Source of the DNA: an uncultured Clostridium sp.
GTDB lineage: Bacteria; Bacillota; Clostridia; TANB77; CAG-508
DNA: 13,361 nucleotides
NCBI GenBank assembly: GCA_947057505.1
Contig: CAMSEM010000029.1
Location: forward strand, 1 to 13,361
Direction: 5' to 3'
Part shown: in pieces, positions 6,995 to 13,351 of the stretch
Layout: each line of letters opens with the position of its first letter
Numbering within the stretch: the stretch's first letter is position 1
Notes under the pieces: model-generated
What the model saw: only the letters and a program-made list of their open reading frames with translations
What the model was told of the DNA's origin: nothing
Database searches by the model: none
Made by a program: the position numbers and the translations under genes

Positions 6995-7229
6995 TTAAAT
7001 CAAAACCTTAATTTTTTTACTATCTTCCTCTCTTAAAGCAATTACACTACCACGTACCTCATAGGCAGTAGGGTCACCGGCTAGGACTTTTAAAAACAGG
7101 TTTTATCTTGGTATTTTTTACAAGCCCTAAATCTAATAATCTTCTACGAAGTGAGCCTCCACAAACCAAATCTTCTATTTGCCCACAAGTATTTATATTT
7201 AGTTTATTCAAAGTTATCATTTGCATCAT
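6995..7229 (-). CDS. feoA: FeoA, SH3-like cytosolic partner of FeoB, one CGG shift site
   Basis: 77 residues with one base skipped. The start is ATG 7229, six bases after a GGGGGAGG ribosome binding site; a second ATG follows at once. The sequence shows the FeoA pattern: L-N-K-L...C-G-Q-I-E, then LRRRLLDLGLVKNTKIKPVFKS. After the shift comes P-S-G-D-P-T-A-Y-E-V-R-G then SVIALREEDSKKIKVLI. In the zero frame AGC CGG is followed immediately by TGA at codon 52, giving a truncated 51-residue chain. Skipping C7079 gives G51 of the family motif S-P-x-G-D-P. FeoA binds the cytosolic face of FeoB. Normally feoA and feoB are adjacent; here a prepilin gene on the other strand separates them. Confidence 0.88.
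7076..7079 (-). other. CGG +1 shift site 8 (feoA)
   Basis: Minus strand AGC CGGT GAC. The zero frame meets TGA directly after CGG; the +1 frame gives GDPTAYEVRG. Confidence 0.9.
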
Positions 7230-7298
7230 GAAAATCCTCCCCCAATATAATATATTATTATTTTATGTTAAAGTTATAAAAAAAGTGTAAAAAAAATA

Positions 7299-7327
7299 AT
7301 GACATTTGTAAAAAACTATAATATAAT
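7299..7327 (+). promoter_or_regulatory. Promoter for the coiled-coil gene transcript
   Basis: ATGACA (7299-7304), a 17-base spacer, TATAAT (7322-7327). Start near 7334, leaving a leader of about 230 bases before the coding region. Confidence 0.6.
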
Positions 7328-7346
7328 AGGAATAATCTTAGGAAAA

Positions 7347-7446
7347 ATGTCGAAAAATGACATACGATTTTAATTGCAATTTCGGGAATTTTGTATTAAA
7401 ATACAAACATATTTATTCAAAAAAATTTTTTTCGAAAAAGATTCCC
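7347..7446 (+). promoter_or_regulatory. Structured leader of the coiled-coil gene
   Basis: Just after the predicted start is an inverted repeat ATGTC-N7-GACAT (7347-7363); GACAT also occurs in the promoter (7301-7305). Next come nested pairings: GGGAAT / ATTCCC (7384-7389 / 7441-7446) enclosing a perfect 8-bp hairpin TTTGTATT-AA-AATACAAA (7390-7407) and A7/T7 (7419-7432). A strong ribosome binding site (AAAAGGAGG, 7463-7471) follows with no usable start codon. Operator or RNA switch are both possible; no known riboswitch class is recognised. Confidence 0.4.
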
Positions 7447-7518
7447 AAAACTAAAATTTTTCAAAAGGAGGTTTAAATAAAAATAGTTTATAATCATATT
7501 AAAGTAATTACAAAAAAG

Positions 7519-7563
7519 AAAGGAGAGTATATTAATCTTTTTAGATTAATATGAACTAAAACT
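7519..7563 (+). promoter_or_regulatory. Ribosome binding site separated from ATG by a perfect hairpin
   Basis: AAAGGAGAG (7519-7527) is 36 bases from ATG 7564. Between them is a perfect 10-bp hairpin ATATTAATCT-TTTT-AGATTAATAT (7529-7552). Folding it leaves about 12 unpaired bases, near normal spacing. The stem also contains a minimal ATG AAC TAA. The same design precedes the gene at 12881. Confidence 0.5.
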
Positions 7564-8136
7564 ATGGAACAAACTATGTTAAAAGAAATTTTAGATGTTG
7601 TAATTGAAACAAAAAAAGAAGTAGAAGAATTTAGAAAAGAAATGAAGCAAGAGCAGGAACAATTTAAACAAGAGATAAAGATAGAATTTGGGCAATTCAA
7701 ACAAGAAATAAGAGAAGACCAAGAACGATTTAGACAAGACATGAGAAAGGAGGTCGAACAATTTGAACAAGAAATAGAACAAGTACAACAAAAATTAAAA
7801 AAAGAAATCATACAAGAACAACAAGAATTTAAACAAGAAATGAAACAAGAACAAGAAAAATTTAGAAAAGAAATGAAAGAAACATTTGAAGAATTTAAAG
7901 AAGACATGTTAAATGCCTTTGAAGATTTTAAAGAAACAATAACTGAGGCACATGGAGAGTTGAATAAAAATTTAGCCATTACTCTTATAAGAAATAAAGA
8001 AGATATTAATTTAGAACTAAGAAAATTAAAAAAAGACATTTATAAATGGACTAAAGAAGATATTGCATTTTATAAGGACATGCAAAATAAGAAAATGAAT
8101 ACACGTTTTAAAGAATTAGAATTAAAAATGGCATAA
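7564..8136 (+). CDS. Long coiled-coil protein
   Basis: 190 residues, not assigned to a family. Almost the whole length to about residue 140 is a charged alpha-helical coiled coil. It is built of imperfect 11-residue repeats of the type EQFKQEIK..., with F or L at core positions and E, K and Q elsewhere. A less regular helical end is rich in lysine and finishes FKELELKMA. No signal peptide or membrane segment is seen. The only in-frame start is ATG 7564; the upstream frame is closed at 7552. The helical repeat makes low-complexity artefacts likely in any homology search. The gene has its own promoter, lies 58 bases ahead of the dUTPase and may be co-transcribed with it. A structural or scaffolding role is possible but unproven. 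Confidence 0.75.
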   Translation: MEQTMLKEILDVVIETKKEVEEFRKEMKQEQEQFKQEIKIEFGQFKQEIREDQERFRQDMRKEVEQFEQEIEQVQQKLKKEIIQEQQEFKQEMKQEQEKFRKEMKETFEEFKEDMLNAFEDFKETITEAHGELNKNLAITLIRNKEDINLELRKLKKDIYKWTKEDIAFYKDMQNKKMNTRFKELELKMA

Positions 8137-8194
8137 AATGGAGATAGGTAGCCTTAAAGAACCTAAGTAGAAAAGAATAGGAGAAATAGAAAAA

Positions 8195-8656
8195 ATGGAA
8201 AAAGTAAGAGGATTTGAAATAGCAAAAGGATTTGAAAATGAGCAAATTAATTTACCAGTACGCAAAACAAAATATTCAGCAGGGTATGATGTAGAAGCTG
8301 CAGAAGATTGTATGATACCAGCATTTAAACCAGGGCAAGCTCCAACTTTAATAAAAACAGGAGTTAAAGCATATATGCCAGAAGATGAATATTTAATGCT
8401 ATGTAATAGAAGTTCTAACCCAAAGAAAAAGGGATTAGTATTAGCTAATAGTATTGGAATTGTAGATAGTGATTATTACGAAAATCCAGATAACGATGGT
8501 CACATTATGTTTGCTTTTTATAATGTAAAAGCAGAAGATGTTCAAATAAAAAAAGGTGACTGCATAGGACAAGCAATTTTTCAAAAATTTTATATAGTAG
8601 ATCATGATGTTGCAGAAGGACAAAGGCAAGGAGGATTCGGCTCTACAAGCAAATAA
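8195..8656 (+). CDS. dut: dUTP diphosphatase (dUTPase)
   Basis: Cytosolic homotrimeric enzyme that hydrolyses dUTP to dUMP and pyrophosphate, keeping uracil out of DNA and feeding thymidylate synthesis. All five dUTPase motifs are present in the 153 residues. Motif 1 is A29-G-Y-D-V-E-A; motif 2 is R72-S-S; motif 3 is GIVDSDYYENPDNDG from residue 88; motif 4 is G121-D-C-I-G-Q-A; motif 5 is R144-Q-G-G-F-G-S-T at the flexible C-terminus. The loop in motif 3 (YYENPDND) is longer than in the E. coli enzyme, as in many Firmicutes. ATG 8195 follows AGGAG at 8179-8183. The length is normal and there is no CGG in frame. Confidence 0.95.
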   Translation: MEKVRGFEIAKGFENEQINLPVRKTKYSAGYDVEAAEDCMIPAFKPGQAPTLIKTGVKAYMPEDEYLMLCNRSSNPKKKGLVLANSIGIVDSDYYENPDNDGHIMFAFYNVKAEDVQIKKGDCIGQAIFQKFYIVDHDVAEGQRQGGFGSTSK

Positions 8657-8738
8657 ACAAAAGTGTTTTGAAGGATTAATTTTAGGTAAATTCACATTAC
8701 ATTATTCAATTACTTAAAAACAAAATCTAAAAAGTAAA

Positions 8739-8846
8739 ATGAAATCACTGAACAAAATTGCAAAACATAAAAAAGTTATAAAAAAAATTAAAAAACTGCA
8801 AATCCTTATAACACAAGGAATTACAAAGAAAAACATAAAAAAATAA
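8739..8846 (+). CDS. Possible 35-residue lysine-rich protein
   Basis: ATG 8739 to TAA 8844-8846 encodes 35 residues with 13 lysines and no acidic residue, beginning MKSLNKIAKHKKVIKKIKK. The stop codon touches the first base of the terminator stem at 8845, as for a real 3' end. The ribosome binding site is poor (AAAAAG), and chance ORFs of this composition are easy in A-rich DNA. If real it would be a small nucleic-acid-binding or membrane-active peptide. The rest of 8657-8738 holds nothing I recognise. Confidence 0.3.
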   Translation: MKSLNKIAKHKKVIKKIKKLQILITQGITKKNIKK

Positions 8847-8876
8847 ATGGCAAAAGTTTTGACTTTTGCCATTTTT
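8845..8876 (+). terminator. Intrinsic terminator downstream of dut
   Basis: 13-bp stem AAATGGCAAAAGT / ACTTTTGCCATTT with a TTTG loop and T-run. Its loop and 3' arm contain the -35 element of the next promoter. Confidence 0.85.
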
Positions 8877-8887
8877 TGTAGTATAAT
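8859..8887 (+). promoter_or_regulatory. Promoter of the carD-like gene, overlapping the terminator
   Basis: TTGACT (8859-8864), a 17-base spacer, TATAAT (8882-8887). The -35 lies in the loop and arm of the preceding terminator. The leader 8894-8971 has a possible stem TTAAGAA / TTCTTAA and ends with AGGAAGGAGG before ATG 8972. Confidence 0.75.
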
Positions 8888-8971
8888 AGAAATGTGGTTT
8901 AAGAAGATCCTAAAAGACCTTTCTTAACAACTGTAATTATATTATTTGCAAATTTAGGAAGGAGGACTTAC

Positions 8972-9535
8972 ATGTTTAATGTAGGAGATAAAATTGTATA
9001 TCCAATGCATGGAGCAGGTACAATTGATAGCATAGAAGAAAAAAATATTTTAGGAGAAAACCAAGCTTATTATATTATTAAAATGCCAGGAGAAGTTAAA
9101 GTTATGGTACCAACTAGCAAAGCAGAGCAAATTGGTGTTAGAAATATAATAGGAAAAGAAGAAGCAGAAAAAGTAATTTCTATTTTGGGAGAAGATGAAA
9201 CTGAGATGTCTCAAAATTGGAATAAAAGATATAGAGATAACATGGAAAAGATGAAGAGTGGAAGTGTTTATGAGGTTGCAGATGTTGTTAGAAATTTAAG
9301 TTTTAAGCAAAAAGAAAAAGGTCTATCAACAGGAGAGAAAAAAATGCTTTCTAATGCTAAACAAATTTTAGTAAGTGAGCTTGTTTTAGCAGAACATGCA
9401 TCACAAGATGAAGTAGAAGAACTAATTGATAACAAAATCAGCCTATCATTTAATGAATATAGAGCACCACAAGAACAAATTGATTTAAGTACAAATATAG
9501 TAAATAAATTTATACCATTTGAAGATAATAATTAG
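8972..9535 (+). CDS. CarD/CdnL-family transcriptional regulator
   Basis: 187 residues. The N-terminal 60 residues form the CarD/CdnL/TRCF RNA-polymerase-interacting Tudor-like domain, beginning FNVGDKIVYPMHGAGTIDSIEE with the hallmark V-Y-P-x-H-G-x-G. The C-terminal half is the helical DNA-binding domain, with the usual W/R-rich segment QNWNKRYRDNMEKMKSG and helices ending QKEKGLSTGEKKML. Family members bind the RNAP beta subunit and stabilise open promoter complexes, often at rRNA and stress promoters. GGAGG lies six bases before the ATG. The gene is monocistronic, between its own promoter and the terminator at 9549-9600, and precedes dnaG-rpoD, so the neighbourhood is transcription and replication housekeeping. 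Confidence 0.9.
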   Translation: MFNVGDKIVYPMHGAGTIDSIEEKNILGENQAYYIIKMPGEVKVMVPTSKAEQIGVRNIIGKEEAEKVISILGEDETEMSQNWNKRYRDNMEKMKSGSVYEVADVVRNLSFKQKEKGLSTGEKKMLSNAKQILVSELVLAEHASQDEVEELIDNKISLSFNEYRAPQEQIDLSTNIVNKFIPFEDNN

Positions 9536-9548
9536 TTAAATACATAAT

Positions 9549-9600
9549 AACTAAAGTAGATAACAATATTTGAAACTAAATATTGTTATCTATTTTAGTT
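9549..9600 (+). terminator. Terminator of the carD-like gene
   Basis: 14-bp stem AGATAACAATATTT / AAATATTGTTATCT (9558-9571 / 9578-9591). The pairing extends outward through AACTAAA / TTTTAGTT, with T-rich sequence after. Confidence 0.8.
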
Positions 9601-9689
9601 TTATTTGGAATTTTTTGTCATATTGTAAAGAAGGATTTCTACACTTTATGTCGAATAATATAAATAGTATATAGAAAGGTATGTATAAA

Positions 9690-11484
9690 TTGGTACGATA
9701 TAGTGATGAATTAATTGAAGAAATAAGGTCAAATAATGACATTGTAGATGTTATAGCTGGCTATGTTACATTAAAAAGAAGTGGGAGAAACTTTTTTGGG
9801 CTATGTCCATTCCACAAAGAAAAGTCTCCTTCTTTTGCCGTTTCTCCAGATAAGCAAATATTTCATTGTTTTGGCTGTGGTGCAGGTGGAAATGTTATTC
9901 ACTTTGTAAGTAAAATAGAAAGTTTAGACTTTAAAGATACATTAGAAGTATTAGCTAGTAGAGCAGGAATAGACTTACCAACTTTAGAGAACTATGAAGA
10001 TGATAAAACAGCTAAGCTAAAAGCAAAAGTTTATGAAATTAATCAAATAGCAGCAGAATTTTATCATGAAAATTTGTACAAGCCATCATCAAAAATAGCA
10101 CAAGAATATATTAAAAGGAGAAAATTAGATAATCGTACCTTAAAAGCTTTTTTAATTGGTTATGCTGGAAATTTTGATGAATTATATCAAATTTTGAAAC
10201 AAAAAGGTTTTACACAAGAAGAGATGTTAGCATCTAGTTTAATAAAGAAAACCCAAGATGGAAAGTATATGGATAGTTTTCGAAAAAGACTCATGTTTCC
10301 CATACTAGATATTAGAGAAAGAGTAATTGCTTTTGGTGGAAGAGTGTTAGATGATAGTAAGCCAAAATATATTAATTCACCAGAAAATATTGTATACAGC
10401 AAAGGTAGAAACTTATTTGGCTTAAATGTAGCAAAAAAACATGATACTAAAAGAATTATTATAGTAGAAGGCTATATGGATGCTATTTCATTATATCAAA
10501 GAGGTATTACTAATGTGGTAGCATCTCTTCGGAACTGCTATGACAGAGGCACAAGGTAGATTACTTAGAAGACATAGCCAGCAAGTAATTTTAGGATATG
10601 ATGCAGATGGGGCAGGTCAAGCAGCTATCTTGAGAGGAATGGAAATTTTACAAAATTTAGGATGCGACATTCGTGTTTTACAAATAGAAGGTGCAAAAGA
10701 TCCAGATGAATATGTGGTAAAATATGGACCAGAAAGATTTTTAAAATGTGTGGATAATGCTATTTCTTTAGTAGAATTTAAAGTAAAAGTATTAAAAAAG
10801 AGCCTAAATATAGAAAACACAAATGACAAAATTAAATTTTTAAATGAAATGGCAAAAATACTATCTAAAGTAACTAATCAAATGGAAAGAGAAATCTATA
10901 TAGACAAGCTATCCAAAGAATATAGAATATCCAAAGAAGCTATACAAGCAGAAATCAATAAGTTAGTATACAAACAAAATACTAGCAGTAAAAAGTTAGA
11001 AAAAAAAGTTACTGCTATGCAAGTACAAAAAGAAGAAAGCCAAAATAGTATTCAGCCAGCTATTTTAAAAAGAGAAAATATGGTCATCTATTTATTAATC
11101 AATGAATCGCAAAAAACCTATGAAAAGCTTAAAGAAATTATTAATATAGAAGACTTTAAATATGAATTAAACAAACAGATTCTAAAAAAATTGTATGAAG
11201 CATTAGAAAAAGGTAATATTAATATTAATCATATTTTAGATTTATTTGAAGAGGAAAATGTAATAAGCCATATTACAGAAATAATGGCATATGATTTTGA
11301 AATCACAGATGTTAATAAAGCTTTAGAAGATTTAATTAATATTTATGAAAAAGAAAAACTACTAAATAGAAGAAATGCAATATTAAAGAACTTAGAAAAT
11401 ATATCAGGCTTAACACAGGAACAAATAAAGCAATTAGAAAATGAATTAAATGATATTATTTTAAAATTGGCTAAAATTAAATAA
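9690..11484 (+). CDS. dnaG: DNA primase DnaG, decoded through a +1 shift at CGG
   Basis: Replicative primase that lays RNA primers at the fork with DnaB helicase. 597 residues from TTG 9690, chosen because AGAAAGGT (9673-9680) is well spaced and the family starts M-x-R-Y-S. An ATG at 9681 is in frame but only one base from that site. CHC2-type zinc ligands are C39-P-F-H42 and C60-x-x-C63. The TOPRIM core has E260 in VEGYMD and D304/D306 in YDADGAG, followed by the helicase-binding C-terminal region. The zero frame stops at 10557-10559. Skipping C10530 in CTT CGGA ACT restores V-A-S-L-G281-T-A-M-T, a conserved TOPRIM segment between the two acidic motifs, and the full normal length. As an essential gene in its standard place 17 bases before rpoD, it should be functional. 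Confidence 0.95.
10530..10533 (+). other. CGG +1 shift site 9 (dnaG)
   Basis: Context CTT CGGA ACT. It falls within the catalytic TOPRIM domain, so without a shift neither the DADGAG metal site nor the helicase-binding part is made. Confidence 0.92.
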
Positions 11485-11501
11485 AATGGGAGGTTTCATA
11501 A

Positions 11502-12644
11502 ATGAAAAAGGAGCAAATACAAAATGCACTAGAGGAAAAGAAAGAAAAAAAAGTAGATGAAATTAGTAAAGAAAAAGTGGCAGATATACTAAAAAAAGCA
11601 AAAGAAAATGGAAAAATAACTTATGGAGAATTAGCACATGAGCTAGAAAATACTAATCCAGAACAAATTGATAGGGTTTTTGATGCATTTGAAGAATTAG
11701 GAGTAAGCGTATTAAAAGATGATGAAGACCTAGATGAAGAGCCAAATTTAGAAGATTTACAAGATGTAGAAGATATTAAGTTAGAAGAAATTGACTTAAA
11801 CAATATTGAAGGAGTTAGTATTGATGATCCTGTTAGAATGTACCTAAGAGAAATAGGAAAAATCTCACTATTAACCTATGAACAAGAACTAGATTTAGCT
11901 AAAAAAATTTTAGAAGGAGAAGAAGAGGCAAAGCAAAAGCTTACAGAATCTAACTTAAGATTAGTAGTAAGTATTGCAAAAAAATATGTAGGTAGAGGAA
12001 TGCTTTTTTTAGACCTAATTCAAGAAGGAAATATGGGGCTTATTAAAGCAGTAGAAAAATTTGATTACACCAAAGGATATAAATTTAGTACTTATGCAAC
12101 ATGGTGGATTAGACAAGCCATTACAAGAGCTATTGCAGACCAAGCAAGAACAATACGTATACCAGTGCATATGGTAGAAACCATTAATAAACTAATTAGA
12201 ACCTCTAGACATTTATTACAACAAAATGGTCGTGAACCAACTCCAGAAGAAATAGCTAGCGAGATGGAAATACCAGTAGAAAAAGTAGTAGAAATACAAA
12301 AAATTGCACAAGATCCAGTATCTTTAGAAACTCCAATAGGAGAAGAAGACGATAGCCATTTAGGTGATTTCATTCAAGACGAAGATAGCCCAGCACCACA
12401 AGACTCAGCAGCATATACTTTACTTCGTGAGCAATTAGAAGAAGTTATGGGTACCTTAACTACAAGAGAAGCAAAAGTACTAAAATTAAGATTTGGCTTA
12501 GAAGATGGAAAAGCAAGAACCCTAGAAGAAGTTGGAAGAGAATTTATGGTTACTAGAGAAAGAATTAGACAAATTGAAGCAAAAGCACTAAGAAAATTAA
12601 GACACCCAAGTAGAAGTAAGAAATTGAGAGATTATATGAATTAA
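11502..12644 (+). CDS. rpoD: Principal RNA polymerase sigma factor (sigma-70/SigA)
   Basis: 380 residues, the usual size of the Firmicutes housekeeping sigma. There is a short region 1.1-like helical part with an acidic linker (74-100), then region 1.2 from DDPVRMYLREIG (108-119). Region 2 (151-220) includes the -10 recognition helix YKFSTYATWWIRQAITRA. Region 3 follows from about 224. Region 4 has the -35 helix-turn-helix LEEVGREFMVTRERIRQIEA and the terminal KLRHPSRSKKLRDYMN. GGGAGG precedes the ATG. It follows dnaG by 17 bases, the conserved dnaG-rpoD arrangement. It contains no CGG at all. The consensus -35/-10 promoters in this window fit recognition by this factor. Confidence 0.98.
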   Translation: MKKEQIQNALEEKKEKKVDEISKEKVADILKKAKENGKITYGELAHELENTNPEQIDRVFDAFEELGVSVLKDDEDLDEEPNLEDLQDVEDIKLEEIDLNNIEGVSIDDPVRMYLREIGKISLLTYEQELDLAKKILEGEEEAKQKLTESNLRLVVSIAKKYVGRGMLFLDLIQEGNMGLIKAVEKFDYTKGYKFSTYATWWIRQAITRAIADQARTIRIPVHMVETINKLIRTSRHLLQQNGREPTPEEIASEMEIPVEKVVEIQKIAQDPVSLETPIGEEDDSHLGDFIQDEDSPAPQDSAAYTLLREQLEEVMGTLTTREAKVLKLRFGLEDGKARTLEEVGREFMVTRERIRQIEAKALRKLRHPSRSKKLRDYMN

Positions 12645-12680
12645 GAAACAATATTAATTATTCAATGTTTATTACTTATA

Positions 12681-12736
12681 AAGCCTTGTAATATAGCAAT
12701 TTTTTCGCTACAAAATTCTATATTACAAGGCTTTTG
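12681..12736 (+). terminator. Terminator of the dnaG-rpoD operon
   Basis: Perfect 16-bp stem AAGCCTTGTAATATAG / CTATATTACAAGGCTT (12681-12696 / 12718-12733) with a 21-base loop, then a short T-run. Confidence 0.8.
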
Positions 12737-12778
12737 ACTTAAAGTGAGTGAATAATTACTATAATTAACATAAAATGC

Positions 12779-12807
12779 TTGATTTTTAGTAAAACATGTG
12801 GTAAAAT
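12779..12807 (+). promoter_or_regulatory. Promoter of the small gene at 12881
   Basis: TTGATT (12779-12784), a 17-base spacer, TAAAAT (12802-12807) with an extended TG-n at 12799-12801. Confidence 0.6.
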
Positions 12808-12837
12808 ATAAGAGTAGTTTAGAAAAAATTACCTTAT

Positions 12838-12880
12838 AGGAGGTGAAAATTCTTAAAATTTAAGTTTTAAGAAAAAAATT
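12838..12880 (+). promoter_or_regulatory. Ribosome binding site separated from ATG by a hairpin
   Basis: AGGAGGTG (12838-12845) is 35 bases from ATG 12881. A perfect 9-bp hairpin TTCTTAAAA-TTTAAG-TTTTAAGAA (12850-12873) lies between; folding it leaves about 11 bases. This matches the arrangement at 7519-7563. Confidence 0.55.
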
Positions 12881-13165
12881 ATGAGTATATTAGAAAAATT
12901 AAGGTATTTTTGGGATGAAACCTTAGGCGTGGATTGTCCTGATGAAATCGATATAGAAACAAGTGCAGACCCTAACTATCAAGAATTAAAAGCATCTTTA
13001 GATAGAGTTGATGAAATGGAAAAAACACTTTATAATACTAGTAACAATAAAGGTGGAAAAGGAAATACTAATGCAGTAGTAGAAAAAGTTGTTATTAATC
13101 ATGAAATTGCAAAGGAAAGCCAAACACAAGAACCTAAGGAAATTTCTACAGAAAGAGAAATTTGA
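12881..13165 (+). CDS. Small protein of unknown function
   Basis: 94 residues; I do not recognise a family. The first half is ordered-looking and acidic: MSILEKLRYFWDETLGVDCP, then DEIDIETSADPNYQELKASLDRVDEMEKTLY, with a predicted helix at each end. The second half is a low-complexity tail with asparagine, glycine, then lysine and glutamate (KGGKGN, QEPKEISTEREI). There is no signal peptide or membrane segment. A single good promoter, an unusual hairpin-spaced ribosome binding site and a strong terminator directly after the stop make it a real monocistronic gene. It lies between the sigma-factor operon and a tRNA gene and has no CGG codon. A regulator or an adaptor for a complex are guesses only. 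Confidence 0.65.
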   Translation: MSILEKLRYFWDETLGVDCPDEIDIETSADPNYQELKASLDRVDEMEKTLYNTSNNKGGKGNTNAVVEKVVINHEIAKESQTQEPKEISTEREI

Positions 13166-13170
13166 AGAGA

Positions 13171-13214
13171 AATAAAAGAAAAAAGTTAAAAACATATAAC
13201 TTTTTTCTTTTATT
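13171..13214. terminator. Terminator after the 12881 gene
   Basis: 18-bp stem AATAAAAGAAAAAAGTTA / TAACTTTTTTCTTTTATT (13171-13188 / 13197-13214). A- and T-rich arms allow function in both directions. Confidence 0.8.
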
Positions 13215-13218
13215 ACTA

Positions 13219-13247
13219 TTGACAAATCTTAAAAGAGCTTATATAAT
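13219..13247 (+). promoter_or_regulatory. Promoter of the tRNA gene
   Basis: Full consensus TTGACA (13219-13224), a 17-base spacer, TATAAT (13242-13247). Confidence 0.85.
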
Positions 13248-13274
13248 ATTAGTTGCTAAAAAGAATAATCATAT

Positions 13275-13351
13275 GGCGACGTAGCTCAGTTGGCTAGAGC
13301 ATTCGGTTCATACCCGAAGGGTCATGTGTTCGAATCACATCGTCGCTACCA
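13275..13351 (+). tRNA. tRNA-Met (anticodon CAT), elongator type
   Basis: Complete cloverleaf: acceptor 13275-13281 / 13341-13347 (first pair G-T), D stem GCTC/GAGC, anticodon stem TTCGG/CCGAA with loop TTCATAC (CAT at 13309-13311), 5-base variable loop, T arm ATGTG-TTCGAAT-CACAT, A73 and encoded CCA. The normal 7-base anticodon loop and overall sequence match elongator tRNA-Met of Firmicutes; a lysidine-modified tRNA-Ile2 is less likely. It is not a candidate for the CGG decoder. Confidence 0.93.

Noticed and set aside
7463..7553. Leader peptide after the ribosome binding site at 7463-7471
   Set aside because: No ATG, GTG or TTG lies at a usable distance; only an ATA-initiated frame of about 24 codons would fit.
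7590..7900. CRISPR-like or tandem DNA repeat
   Set aside because: The periodicity comes from protein-level 11-residue repeats. The DNA units are too degenerate and there are no spacers.
7494..8039. Minus-strand 181-codon frame opposite the coiled-coil gene
   Set aside because: It is the mirror of the repetitive E/K/Q coiled-coil codons (Ser/Phe/Cys-rich), with no ribosome binding site or promoter.
2076..10533. CGG reassigned to another amino acid without a frame change
   Set aside because: Simple reassignment keeps the frame. Here the downstream protein is always in the +1 frame and the zero frame stops.
13275..13351. tRNA gene as the CGG-decoding tRNA
   Set aside because: The anticodon is CAT in a normal 7-base loop. 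The decoder, if it is a tRNA, is not in this window.
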